Origin: Acidimicrobiia bacterium
GTDB lineage: Bacteria; Actinomycetota; Acidimicrobiia; Spongiisociales; Spongiisociaceae
Length of the DNA stretch: 64,000 nt
Direction of reading: 5' to 3'
Assembly (NCBI GenBank): GCA_021296345.1
Contig: JAGWAN010000005.1
Location: 1 to 64,000, forward strand
Each line of letters begins with the position of its first letter. Position 1 is the first letter of the stretch. A program made the position numbers and the translations under genes. Positions 27,721-36,502 of this stretch are shown in pieces. The notes under the pieces were generated by a model that saw nothing but the letters and a program-made list of their open reading frames with translations, did no database searches and was not told the DNA's origin.

Positions 27721-27768
27721 AAGGCCCGATGCGCGCCGTGATGCGCGCATCGGGCCTTTACCTTTTTG
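27721..27768 (+). terminator. Intrinsic terminator after glnII
   Basis: AAGGCCCGATGCGCGC at 27721-27736 pairs perfectly with GCGCGCATCGGGCCTT at 27743-27758 around a 6-nt loop, giving a 16-bp stem. A TTTACCTTTTT tract follows. It is the clearest terminator in the window. The next 230 nt to the stop of the hypothetical gene at 28000 hold nothing I can support. Confidence 0.9.
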
Positions 27769-27999
27769 GCGTCCTCATCGGCCGCAGGTAAGGCCTACAC
27801 GCAGGAACCGACCTTTCTCTCTCCTTGCCCGGCGTCCCGATCAACGCGCCGGTCAGGAGACCGACCTCCCTCACCAACCGGAGTATCAAAGCACCCTGCC
27901 GTTCCAGGCACTCGCCCTGCCGTGCGCACCGCTCATCCTGCTGAGGGATATGGTGCTGGGGACCGGTCAGAAGCCATCGGGAGGGAGTCCCCGAAGTCG

Positions 28000-28662
28000 T
28001 CAGCCGGCGCCGAATCCTTGAAGGACGATCTCGCTGATCTGGTCGACCTGTTGCTCGAAGCTGGCCGCCGCGGCCCGGAACTCCACCACGGCCGCCCGGC
28101 GGAGTTCACCGGTGTCGGGCGCCCTCAACCCGGCGAGGGAGTTGGCGGCTGCTTCGGCCACCGCGGCCGCCGACTCGTAGACCCGCTGGTGAGCCTCGGT
28201 CAACCCTGCCACATCCTCGGGTGGACGGTGGAGCTCCACCGCCTCACTGAACACTACGGCCCGCTCCGAGGCAGCAACCATGGCGGCCTCCGTATCGCCG
28301 AAGGTAACGCCCGTCTGATCCCGGTTCTCCCAGTCGTCGTTGACGGCGTTCAACTCCTCGACCAACGCGGCCAACGTAGCCTTGTCCTCCTCCAGATTGG
28401 TGAGGTACACCTCGATCTCGGGCGGCAGGACGGTCGTAGGGGTGGTGTCCTCCGGCGTCTCGGTCTGATCACCCTCTGCGGTGGTGTCATCAGGGGCCGC
28501 CGAGGTCGCGGTCGTGGACGGGGCAGTACCCGATATCCCGGCCGTGCTCTCAACGGTGGGCGGCTCCAGACGGTTCACCCAAACCCAGGTGAACAGGATC
28601 ATTCCCAGTACTACCAAGGGCAATACCCACCGGCCTGGCCTGGGGTCGGGGTTGGACACCAT
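28000..28662 (-). CDS. Membrane-anchored protein with helical outer domain, unknown function
   Basis: The product has 220 residues from the ATG at 28662 (MVSNPDPRPGRWVLPL). It has one membrane segment (about 13-30), a Thr/Ser/Pro/acidic linker (about 38-80, rich in TTA and DDT) and an alpha-helical domain (about 82-215, many Ala and Glu) that could be coiled coil. I shortened the frame because the upstream part reads through the promoter of the divergent gene. It faces another single-pass protein at 28812. Function is unknown. Confidence 0.65.
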   Translation of the reverse strand: MVSNPDPRPGRWVLPLVVLGMILFTWVWVNRLEPPTVESTAGISGTAPSTTATSAAPDDTTAEGDQTETPEDTTPTTVLPPEIEVYLTNLEEDKATLAALVEELNAVNDDWENRDQTGVTFGDTEAAMVAASERAVVFSEAVELHRPPEDVAGLTEAHQRVYESAAAVAEAAANSLAGLRAPDTGELRRAAVVEFRAAAASFEQQVDQISEIVLQGFGAG

Positions 28663-28811
28663 AGCGAACAACGTTAGTCCGCACGCGACCGGATTCCCGG
28701 TTATCCCTGCCCGCCGGAGTAGCCGGCCGTGCTGGAAATGCCGGGATATTCGGGGTATGTTGCGGGAGGCGCGATGTTCGTCGGCACCGGGAGGAACGAA
28801 AGGGTCCGCCC

Positions 28812-29603
28812 GTGCCAAACCTTCCACCTCCAACCGACGACCAGGTGAGCGAGCACCTCCCGTGGGAGCAACTCACCATCCCTCCCCAACCCGACCGCAA
28901 GATACTGATCTACGGCGTCGCCGCCGGGCTGATCGTGATGGTGCTGGGCATGGTCGTCTTCCGGCAGATCAACCGGCCTTCGGTGGCTGATCTGATGCCG
29001 GTCACCCCGATTTCCGTCGCCTCCGAGCCGCTGGCTACGACCACCACACTCCCGCCGGTGACTGACCGGGAAGGACCGGTCCCGGCCACCGTGGCCTTGG
29101 CCGAACCGGAGGTCACCGGAGGGCTATCGGAGGCCGACCTCATGGCGGTCGACCGGGAAGGTACGGAGCGCACCGTGGCGGGAACCGCCGAATGGCTGGT
29201 GCTGGAATTCTTCACCATCGATCCGTCCGAGGTATGGACCGAGCGGGTGCAGGCCGCATCGGGCCTACGACTGCCTGACGGGTTGGTGCCTGAGCTGTCC
29301 AGCGCCGGGACGGTCTCCTATGTGGAATGGACCCGGACCCGATCACTCACACAGATCGGACCGGACACCTACCAAGCCCTCGTCCTGATCCGCCGGTTGG
29401 TGGCACCGGACGGAGTCAGCTTCCGGCGACTTCCGGTGGAGCGAGTAGAAGTCGACCTCCGCGTAGAGCCGGATGGCGAGGTACGTGCCCTTTCGTTGCC
29501 CGAACTCTCCACACCGACCGAGACGGAACTGACCCAGCTGCCGGAAACCGAGCTGGTATGGGTGGTGGATTCGGCCGGCATCGGATGGCCGATGACACGT
29601 TGA
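28812..29603 (+). CDS. Single-pass membrane protein with large outer domain, unknown function
   Basis: The product has 263 residues from the GTG at 28812. A proline-rich cytoplasmic start (about 1-30) is followed by one membrane segment (LIYGVAAGLIVMVLGMVVF), a linker with ATTTTLPPV, and an outer domain of about 170 residues with alternating strands (GPDTYQALVLIRRLV, RVEVDLRVEPDGEVRAL). It slightly resembles the NTF2-like accessory domains of actinobacterial secretion proteins, but I cannot place it. GGGAGG lies about 17 nt upstream, so the start is uncertain. Confidence 0.65.
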   Translation: MPNLPPPTDDQVSEHLPWEQLTIPPQPDRKILIYGVAAGLIVMVLGMVVFRQINRPSVADLMPVTPISVASEPLATTTTLPPVTDREGPVPATVALAEPEVTGGLSEADLMAVDREGTERTVAGTAEWLVLEFFTIDPSEVWTERVQAASGLRLPDGLVPELSSAGTVSYVEWTRTRSLTQIGPDTYQALVLIRRLVAPDGVSFRRLPVERVEVDLRVEPDGEVRALSLPELSTPTETELTQLPETELVWVVDSAGIGWPMTR

Positions 29604-29763
29604 CCGGCCTGCTCGGTTGACCAGACGATCCTGGCTCAGCCTACGAACGCGCCGAAAATTGTCCGGTTGCTGCCATGGCCGGCAATGGAACCCCAACGTG
29701 GAGGCGTGGCGACCAACCCATCCCCGTCTTTTCGGCATGCTCCTGCGATCCGCGCACGAACCG

Positions 29764-30024
29764 CTAGACGCCCGGAAACTGCCTCTCGAGAATGGCTGTA
29801 ACCGCGGGGGCGATGCCGGACCAGTCGGCGTCGGGATTCTTGGTGACGGTGACGAAATCAGCGGTCATGAAGACGCTCATGACCCCGTCGATCCCGAACA
29901 ACTCACCGGCCACGGGATCGTCTCCGGCGTTGGCCGGTACGTAGCTACGAGGACCCCCCACCTCCACCCCGACGCTGAACTTCAGCGCGTTGGGATTAGG
30001 GGTGTGTTGGGGAACGATCGGCAC
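29764..30024 (-). CDS. Stand-alone Nfu/NifU N-terminal-domain protein
   Basis: The product has 86 residues from the GTG at 30024 (VPIVPQHTPNPNALKF). TPNPNALKFSVG and LFGIDGVMSVFMTADFVTVTK are the hallmarks of the Nfu N-domain. The C-terminal NifU domain with its CxxC, which carries the cluster in Nfu proteins, is missing, so this is only the accessory half. AGGAGG lies 4 nt before the GTG, and TAACAT at 30044-30049 is a good -10. Likely a helper in Fe-S assembly; not proven. Confidence 0.78.
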   Translation of the reverse strand: MPIVPQHTPNPNALKFSVGVEVGGPRSYVPANAGDDPVAGELFGIDGVMSVFMTADFVTVTKNPDADWSGIAPAVTAILERQFPGV

Positions 30025-30043
30025 CGGACCTCCTTTGCTGGAG

Positions 30044-30049
30044 ATGTTA
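30044..30049 (-). promoter_or_regulatory. Putative -10 box of the Nfu_N gene
   Basis: TAACAT (minus strand) lies about 20 nt before the GTG at 30024, leaving room for a short leader with AGGAGG. Confidence 0.4.
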
Positions 30050-30094
30050 ATCCCGTCCCCTGTCGCACAACCTCGCAACCACTACCATCACCTT

Positions 30095-30262
30095 GTGGTC
30101 TGTCTGCGAAACAACCAGGCGTGCTCTGGCGGCCATCGGCGCCCCGTCGCTGCGTTCCGCTTCCTCAACGGACCGCTGCGGGCACGCCCCCGTCAGCGGG
30201 CCTTGCGAGGAACACCGCTGCCGACGCCACACCACACCGCCATTCCACAGACAGACCACTAG
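30095..30262. repeat. Family-1 MITE-like element, copy 2 (perfect terminal repeats)
   Basis: This 168-bp element has 12-bp perfect terminal inverted repeats, GTGGTCTGTCTG at 30095 and CAGACAGACCAC at 30248-30259, followed by TAG. It aligns with copy 1 (10126-10287) in inverse orientation with no gaps. It sits between the divergent Nfu_N and glcD genes and ends 2 nt before the GTG start of glcD. No transposase is encoded; mobilisation would need one in trans. Confidence 0.8.
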
Positions 30263-30264
30263 CC

Positions 30265-31695
30265 GTGCAACCGTCCCCCGAACTAGAGCTCGAGCTCCGT
30301 CACCGGCTTGGTGACGAGCAGGTAGCCTCCGACCCGCTCGACCTGTACGTATTCGGCAAGGATGCCGGACTCGTCCGCGGCGAGCCGGGGCTGGTGGTCT
30401 TCCCCCGCAACACCGACGAGGTGGCCACCATCATGCGCCTCGCCGGTCGCCACGGCGTGCCCGTGGTACCGCGTGGATCGGGAACCGGCCTGGCAGGCGG
30501 GGCGGTCACCACCGGACCCCATGTGCTCCTGGTCACCACTCGCATGAACCGGATCGGCCTCGTGGATGTTGAGAACCGGTGCGTCTGGGTACAGCCCGGG
30601 GTCATCAACCTGGACCTCAGCATCCACACCACCCCGTTCGGGCTCCACTACGCGCCCGATCCCTCCTCCCAGTCGGTATGCACGATCGGAGGCAACGTGG
30701 CCAACAACTCGGGGGGGCCGCACTGCCTGGCCGAGGGCACCACCGTCAACCACGTGCTGGCAATGGAGATAGTGACACCGGATGGCGACATTCTGCAGGT
30801 GGGCGGGCCGGCGCCGGATCCGATCGGGCTCGATGTACGCGGGTTGATGGTCGGCTCCGAGGGGACGCTGGGCATCGTCACCGACGTCCTGGTGAACCTG
30901 CTGCCCAACCCACCCGCGTCCCGCACCATCCTCCTCGCCTTTTCGGAGGTAGAACATGCGGCCGCCACCGTATCGGGGATCATCGCCAACGGGCTGATCC
31001 CGGCAGCCCTCGAGATGATGGACCAGCCGATGACGATCGCGGTGGAACGTTTCGCAAACGCCGGCTTCCCCACCGAGGCGGCGGCCGTGCTGATCGCCGA
31101 AGTGACAGGGCATCCGTCGGCGGTAGACGCCGAGGCTGAGCTCGTACGCCGGCTCGGCGCCTCCCATCGGGCCACCCTCATCCGTGTCGCCTCCGACGAG
31201 GCTGAACGGAAACGGATCTGGCTGGGTCGTAAGTCGGCCTTCGGCGCCATCGCCCAGATGAACCCCGACTACTACCTGCACGACACGGTGGTACCCCGGA
31301 CCCGGCTGGTGGAAGCCATCGAGCAGACCTACGCCATCTCGGAGCGTCACGGTATCCCGATGCTGAACGTCTTCCACGCAGGCGACGGCAACCTGCATCC
31401 GCTGATGTCGTTCGATGCTTCCATTCCAGGGGTCATGGAACGGGTGGATGCGGCCGGGAAAGACCTCATCGAGGCGTGCGTGGCCATCGGCGGTTCGTTG
31501 TCAGGTGAGCACGGTATCGGCATGGAGAAGCGGGATTACATGCACCTCGTCTTCGACGAGATGGATCTCGATGCCCAGGCCCGCATCCGTGAGGCCTTCG
31601 ATCCTGGGAGAAGGCTGAACCCCGGCAAGATCGTTCCACAAGGTTCACGATGCTTCGATTTCGGCCGCCCGCCGCCGGTGGGGGCTTGGGTGTGA
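30265..31695 (+). CDS. glcD: Glycolate/D-lactate oxidase FAD subunit
   Basis: The product has 476 residues from the GTG at 30265. The FAD-binding type-4 domain has PRGSGTGLAGGAVTTG, and the C-terminal domain ends with FHAGDGNLHPLMSF and GEHGIGMEKRDYM, typical of GlcD. It oxidises glycolate to glyoxylate, or D-lactate to pyruvate, and passes electrons to GlcE/GlcF and then to quinone. The frame extends 650 nt upstream but that part covers the family-1 repeat and is unlike the family. It overlaps glcE by GTGA. Confidence 0.92.
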   Translation: MQPSPELELELRHRLGDEQVASDPLDLYVFGKDAGLVRGEPGLVVFPRNTDEVATIMRLAGRHGVPVVPRGSGTGLAGGAVTTGPHVLLVTTRMNRIGLVDVENRCVWVQPGVINLDLSIHTTPFGLHYAPDPSSQSVCTIGGNVANNSGGPHCLAEGTTVNHVLAMEIVTPDGDILQVGGPAPDPIGLDVRGLMVGSEGTLGIVTDVLVNLLPNPPASRTILLAFSEVEHAAATVSGIIANGLIPAALEMMDQPMTIAVERFANAGFPTEAAAVLIAEVTGHPSAVDAEAELVRRLGASHRATLIRVASDEAERKRIWLGRKSAFGAIAQMNPDYYLHDTVVPRTRLVEAIEQTYAISERHGIPMLNVFHAGDGNLHPLMSFDASIPGVMERVDAAGKDLIEACVAIGGSLSGEHGIGMEKRDYMHLVFDEMDLDAQARIREAFDPGRRLNPGKIVPQGSRCFDFGRPPPVGAWV

Positions 31696-32774
31696 GCTCG
31701 GCCACCTCTGCTCGAGGAGGCTCGGACCCACCGACCGCCACACCGGCGACGCTAGAGGAGGCGGCCGGCCTGATGGCCAACCTGCCCGCCGGAGGAGACC
31801 GTATCCGCATCGACGGCGGCGGATCGCACCGGGGTATCGGATACCCGGTGACATCCGACGTGATCCTTTCCACCTCCCGGCTGGATCGCGTGGTGGCGTG
31901 GGAGCCGGACGACCTGACGGCGGTGGTGGAAGCGGGCGTCCTGGTGAAGGACCTCGAGCAGATGCTCCAGTCGAAGGGCCAGACCGCCCTGCTGCCCGAG
32001 CAGCCTGGAACCGGCACGGTGGGCGGGGCGATCGCCACGGCCACATCCGGATGGCGGCGTCACCGGTACGGCCCGATCCGGGACCGGGTGCTGGAGATAA
32101 CCCTGGTGTCCAGCGATGGTCGGGTAGTCACCGCCGGTGGCCGGGTGGTGAAGAACGTGACCGGGTACGACATTCCCCGCCTCGCCACCGGCTCGCTCGG
32201 GGCTATGGGCCTGATCGCCCGGGTCTGCCTCAAGTTATGGCCGGTCCCGCAGGCGTCTGCGACCGTGCCCGTGGCGTCCGCCGAAGAGGCACTTGAGGCG
32301 TCCTATCGCCCTCTAGCCGTGTTGGAGACCCGGGAGGGCGCTGCCGTTTTTCTCGGAGGCACCTCCGAAGAGGTAGCGGGCCAGGCGGCCGCGCTGGGCT
32401 CCGAACCCACCGCCGGGCTGAACTGGCCGAGCCATCCGTCCGGATCGGTTCGCTTCTCGGTGCGGACCCCGCCTTCGTCCTTGCGGGGCATCGTCGATCG
32501 GCTCGACCCGGGCTGGACCTACCTAGCCCAGTTCGGAGTCGGCGAGGTGACGGTCGCCACCGACGAGGCCAGCCTCGAAGAACTGGGCGAATTGAGGCGC
32601 CGGGCCGAGTCCCTCGGAGGTGCTCTTGTGATGCTGGACGCGCCCGCATCGATGGTCCGGGCATTCGACCCGTGGGGAACGCCGCCCCCGTCGATCGAGA
32701 TCCAGCGGCGCGTCGTCAACCTGTTCGATCCCGGCCGCAGGATCAATCGGGGCATCCTGCCAGGCCGGATCTGA
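31692..32774 (+). CDS. glcE: Glycolate oxidase subunit GlcE
   Basis: The product has 360 residues from the GTG at 31692, overlapping the glcD stop by 4 nt. FAD-binding domain blocks are RIDGGGSHRGIGYPVTSD, LLPEQPGTGTVGGAIATATSG and GGRVVKNVTGYDIPRLATGS. It ends NLFDPGRRINRGILPG, like GlcE. It is the second flavin-binding subunit of the membrane-associated glycolate oxidase. An earlier ATG at 31650 would overlap glcD by 46 nt and is less likely. Confidence 0.9.
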   Translation: MSSATSARGGSDPPTATPATLEEAAGLMANLPAGGDRIRIDGGGSHRGIGYPVTSDVILSTSRLDRVVAWEPDDLTAVVEAGVLVKDLEQMLQSKGQTALLPEQPGTGTVGGAIATATSGWRRHRYGPIRDRVLEITLVSSDGRVVTAGGRVVKNVTGYDIPRLATGSLGAMGLIARVCLKLWPVPQASATVPVASAEEALEASYRPLAVLETREGAAVFLGGTSEEVAGQAAALGSEPTAGLNWPSHPSGSVRFSVRTPPSSLRGIVDRLDPGWTYLAQFGVGEVTVATDEASLEELGELRRRAESLGGALVMLDAPASMVRAFDPWGTPPPSIEIQRRVVNLFDPGRRINRGILPGRI

Positions 32775-32775
32775 G

Positions 32776-34023
32776 ATGAGCTGGGTAACCCGTGACGCGC
32801 CCCGAGCGGACGAGCTCTCCTCGTGCATCCAGTGCGGGCTCTGCCTGCCGAGCTGCCCTACCTTCCGGCTGACCGGACTCGAGACCGCCTCGCCGAGGGG
32901 ACGGCTGACCGCTATGTCGGCGGTCGCCGCCGGACGACCCGTGGACAGCCGCTTCGAGGAGATCATGGGCGCATGCCTGCAGTGCCGCGCCTGCGAGGTC
33001 GTGTGCCCGTCGTTCGTGCCGTTCGGCCGGGCCATGGAGGGCGCCAGAGCCGAGATAGCCGCCCAGACGTCGGGCGTTGACCGCCGGCTCCGAAGGCTTG
33101 TAACTGCCCGCCTGCTGCGGAGCCGGATGGCGGTTCGGCTGGGGACGCTGGCCGCGTCGATCGCCCAGTCATCCCGGCTCGACAGATTGGCGCCGGGTCG
33201 GATCCGGGGCACCGTGGCAGGGCTTCGATCGCTCAAAGGGAGACCCCGCTCGATCGTCGGAAGGACTCGGGCCGCGCAGGGGGAGAAACGGGGAGTGGCC
33301 GCTCTCCTGGCCGGTTGCGTCATGGACGCCTGGTTCGGAGATGTGCACACCGCCACCGTCGAGCTGCTGGCGGCGGCCGGGTGGGAGGTGGTGTCGCCCC
33401 GGGGTCAGACCTGTTGCGGAGCGCTCGCCGCGCATGACGGCTGGGCGGACGACACCCGGAAGATGGCCTCCGTGAACATGGAGGCCTTCCGCGGCATGGA
33501 TCTGGTAGTCGTCAACTCGGCCGGGTGCGGGGCCCACATGAAGGAATACGACCATTGGGTCGACGGCGGGGAGGAACTTGCCACCAGAGTTGCCGACGCC
33601 AACGAGGTGGTGGCGGAGGCGATCGCTGACGGAAGGCTTCCCCGATTGAGCGCTGATGGCGACCGGGTGGCGGTGCAGGATCCTTGCCATCTCCGGCATG
33701 TGCAGCGGATTACCGACCAGCCCCGAGCAGTCCTGGCAGCAGCTGGGCTAACCGTTGTCGAGATCGACCCGGACGGTCGATGTTGTGGAGCGGCGGGTAT
33801 CTACAGCCTGCTGGAACCCGACATGTCGCGCCGGCTCGGTTCCTCCAAGGCGGAGCAGGTGCAAGCGACCGGGGCACTTCTCGTAGCCAGCGCCAATCCG
33901 GGATGCGAGATGCAGTTGCGCACGTACTTGAGCGAACTCGGACATACCGCCCGGGTCGCTCATCCGGTGGAGCTCTACTGGGAGGCACTGCAGCGGGCCG
34001 AGGGACGGGCAGCCGTCCGGTGA
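32776..34023 (+). CDS. glcF: Glycolate oxidase iron-sulfur subunit
   Basis: The product has 415 residues. Two [4Fe-4S] motifs lie in CIQCGLCLPSCP and CLQCRACEVVCP within the first 80 residues. Two CCG domains follow (QTCCGALAAHDG, RCCGAAGIYSL), as in heterodisulfide-reductase-like subunits. It carries electrons from GlcD/GlcE to the quinone pool. It starts 1 nt after the glcE stop and ends with a GTGA overlap to the next membrane protein. Confidence 0.93.
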   Translation: MSWVTRDAPRADELSSCIQCGLCLPSCPTFRLTGLETASPRGRLTAMSAVAAGRPVDSRFEEIMGACLQCRACEVVCPSFVPFGRAMEGARAEIAAQTSGVDRRLRRLVTARLLRSRMAVRLGTLAASIAQSSRLDRLAPGRIRGTVAGLRSLKGRPRSIVGRTRAAQGEKRGVAALLAGCVMDAWFGDVHTATVELLAAAGWEVVSPRGQTCCGALAAHDGWADDTRKMASVNMEAFRGMDLVVVNSAGCGAHMKEYDHWVDGGEELATRVADANEVVAEAIADGRLPRLSADGDRVAVQDPCHLRHVQRITDQPRAVLAAAGLTVVEIDPDGRCCGAAGIYSLLEPDMSRRLGSSKAEQVQATGALLVASANPGCEMQLRTYLSELGHTARVAHPVELYWEALQRAEGRAAVR

Positions 34024-34658
34024 CCGACTACCCACCATACGACCGGCGGCGTTGGAACCTCTTGGAGTTGCTTCCCCCGACTCTCCAGCCCGGTCCCGAG
34101 GTCTGGCGGTGGGCGACCATCGGCGTCTACTCGCTGCGGATGGTGCTCGGGGTATTGCTCGCGGTCATCGGCACCGGGCTCGCCGGAATGGGGATCGGGT
34201 TGGCCCTGGGTGGGTTCGGCCTGCTCACGCTGGACCTAGCGCCGCCGGAATCCGAAGTCCTGGCGGTCGGGGTGGCCGTGTTGATGCTCGGCGCGGCGGT
34301 AATAGGCCTGGCCGTCGAGGGAGGGCTCGGGCCTTCCGGTCGGCGGGTCGAGGCCGAACCGTGGGAAACGCTCCTTACCTGGACGCCGGCCATTCTGGTC
34401 GGCATCTGGCTCACCGCTCGGCTGGCAGACCTGGCGACCTCGACTCTGGGCCGCTTCTCCGTGCTGTTCGACCTCGTGCCGGCCTATCTGGACGTGGTAG
34501 GCGGCCGGGCCTGGCCAGCCGCTCTGATTGCCCTCGCGCTGGCCTGGCCGGCCCTCCAGTACGGAGCGCCCCGCTACCCGTGGATCGCCGCCAACGTCCC
34601 ATCCCTCCTCTACGCGCCCTGGATCGTCCTCGTCATCCTGGAATTCCGGCGCGGCTAA
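34020..34658 (+). CDS. Membrane protein in the glcDEF operon, unknown function
   Basis: The product has 212 residues from the GTG at 34020, overlapping the glcF stop by 4 nt. About five hydrophobic segments are visible (for example LGVLLAVIGTGLAGMGIGLA and AALIALALAWPALQ), without charged catalytic pairs. Translational coupling makes it part of the glycolate oxidase operon, but I do not recognise it; it could anchor the complex or be a transporter-like protein. Confidence 0.7.
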   Translation: MTDYPPYDRRRWNLLELLPPTLQPGPEVWRWATIGVYSLRMVLGVLLAVIGTGLAGMGIGLALGGFGLLTLDLAPPESEVLAVGVAVLMLGAAVIGLAVEGGLGPSGRRVEAEPWETLLTWTPAILVGIWLTARLADLATSTLGRFSVLFDLVPAYLDVVGGRAWPAALIALALAWPALQYGAPRYPWIAANVPSLLYAPWIVLVILEFRRG

Positions 34659-34689
34659 GCCTGAAGGAAAAGGTGCCCGGCGGTGGGGT

Positions 34690-36453
34690 CTACATACGAG
34701 CCGGAACTTCTATGCCCAATAGGTCGAGCAGGAGCTCCAGCACTCGGCGGGCGGTCCGGACCGTCCCCAACCACGCGGACTGCACGGCGGGGTCGGGCTC
34801 GGTCAGGATATGGCAGGCCTCGTAGAAACGACTGAAGTCGGCGGCAACCTCGTAGGCGAACTCGGCCAGATGGTTGGGGGCACGCAACTCCATGGCCCGG
34901 TCGATCACCTCAGGTAGCTGGAGGAGGCGGAGCACGAGCCTGGTCTCCGTTTCGTGGCCCGGCGGCAGGACGGCGCCGGGCGCCAGTCCCCGGCCAGAGG
35001 CCCGGGCGAGGATCGAATCCATGCGGACGGCCGCCATCTGCAGGTAGGGCCCGGTCTTGCCTTCCAGCGCGGTGAACCGGCGCACATCGAAGACGTAGTT
35101 GGAGGTGCGGTTGTTGACCAGGTCGCCGAACTTGAGGGCGGCGATCCCGACTTGGCGAGCGATAACCGCCCGTTCGTCCCCGGAATAGCGGGCCGCCAGA
35201 TCCGACTCCTCCAAGCGGGCCGCCGCGGCGTCCGTGACCATCTCGATCAGGTCTCCCAACCTGAGCACACCGCCCTCCCGCGTCTTGAAGGGGGTTCCAT
35301 CCGGGGCGTTCATGGTGCCGAAACCGATGTGTTCCATGACTGCCCGGCCGGATACGCCGGCCCGGCGGGCGGCCCGGAACACCTGCTCGAGGTGGTAGGA
35401 CTGGCGGGCGTCGACGACGTAGAGGATCAGGTCCGCCCTCAATTCCGCCACCCGCATCTGGACGGTGGCCACGTCGGTGGTGCCGTAGAGGAAGGCTCCG
35501 TGGGAGGTCTCGAGCACGAGGGGTGTCATCCGGGCCTTGTCGTCGGGCCGGCTCACTTCGATCACCACCGCTCCGTCCGACCGGACCGCAATCCCCCGGG
35601 CAAGGGTTTCATCCACCAGCGGTCGGAGCAGGTCCCGGACCGTGCTCTCCCCGTACCAGAGGTCGAACTCCACGCCCAGGTCGGAGAAATCCTGCTCCTG
35701 GGAGGCGCGGGAAACCCGGACGAAGTGTTCCCAGAGCGCCACGTACCCGGGCCGACCCGACTGGAGATCGGTGGTGGCCCGCCGAGCTTCCGCGGCTACC
35801 ACCTCGTCATCCGCGACCTGGCGAACCATCCCCGGATACCACTCCTGGAGATCGGCCAGAGTGATGTCAAGCGCTTCTTCGTATGGACCCTCGTAGGATT
35901 CGTCGAAGTGTGCAAGGTCCGGATGACGGCGGCGGGTGGCCACGATGAGCATGCCCATCTGGAGTCCCCAGTCACCGAAGTGGGCATCTCCCAGCACCTC
36001 ATGCCCCGCGAAACGGAAGAGGTGCTTGAGGGTGTCCCCGATGATCGTGGCCCGGAGGTGCCCGACATGCATTGCCTTGGCGACGTTCGGCCCGGCATAG
36101 TCCACTATCACGTTGAGCGGGTGCTCGACCAGAGGTACACCTAACCTCTCGTCCCCGGCCATGGCGTCCCCGCAGTCGGCGAGGGCCCGGCCGGTCACGG
36201 TCAGGTTGATGAAACCCGGCCCGGCGATCGACACCGAGGCGAGGCGGTGGTCGCCCTCGATCCGCGTCACCACCTGCCGGGCTATTTGGCGAGGGTCACG
36301 ACCGGCGCTTCGAGCGGCAGCCAGCGCGCCGTTGCACTGGAACTGGCCAAGGTCGGGACGATCCGAAACTTGAACTGCGCCGAACGAAGCATCCAGCCCG
36401 GCGGTTTCGAAACCGGCCCCGACGATACTGGTCAGATCCGAGAGAAGGCTCAT
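34690..36453 (-). CDS. argS: Arginyl-tRNA synthetase
   Basis: The product has 587 residues with the N-terminal Add-1 domain, then the class Ia Rossmann core. The HIGH element is in GPNVAKAMHVGHLRAT. The KMSKS loop is degenerate (FKTREGGVLRLGDL), as usual in many ArgRS. The C-terminal DALR anticodon domain ends near EVPARM. It charges tRNA-Arg. A 49-nt gap separates its start from the prepilin peptidase stop, on the same strand. Confidence 0.96.
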   Translation of the reverse strand: MSLLSDLTSIVGAGFETAGLDASFGAVQVSDRPDLGQFQCNGALAAARSAGRDPRQIARQVVTRIEGDHRLASVSIAGPGFINLTVTGRALADCGDAMAGDERLGVPLVEHPLNVIVDYAGPNVAKAMHVGHLRATIIGDTLKHLFRFAGHEVLGDAHFGDWGLQMGMLIVATRRRHPDLAHFDESYEGPYEEALDITLADLQEWYPGMVRQVADDEVVAAEARRATTDLQSGRPGYVALWEHFVRVSRASQEQDFSDLGVEFDLWYGESTVRDLLRPLVDETLARGIAVRSDGAVVIEVSRPDDKARMTPLVLETSHGAFLYGTTDVATVQMRVAELRADLILYVVDARQSYHLEQVFRAARRAGVSGRAVMEHIGFGTMNAPDGTPFKTREGGVLRLGDLIEMVTDAAAARLEESDLAARYSGDERAVIARQVGIAALKFGDLVNNRTSNYVFDVRRFTALEGKTGPYLQMAAVRMDSILARASGRGLAPGAVLPPGHETETRLVLRLLQLPEVIDRAMELRAPNHLAEFAYEVAADFSRFYEACHILTEPDPAVQSAWLGTVRTARRVLELLLDLLGIEVPARM

Positions 36454-36502
36454 ACGAATCCGGCAGGATAGACCCAGACCGCGGATGAGCGGTGACGTGC
36501 CC

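Noticed and set aside
29617-30264. N-terminal extension of glcD upstream of 30265
   Set aside because: The extension crosses the Nfu_N gene and the family-1 repeat and does not resemble GlcD; the GTG at 30265 gives a normal length.
33684-34019. N-terminal extension of the membrane protein after glcF
   Set aside because: It lies wholly inside glcF in another frame; the GTGA overlap at 34020 is the natural start.
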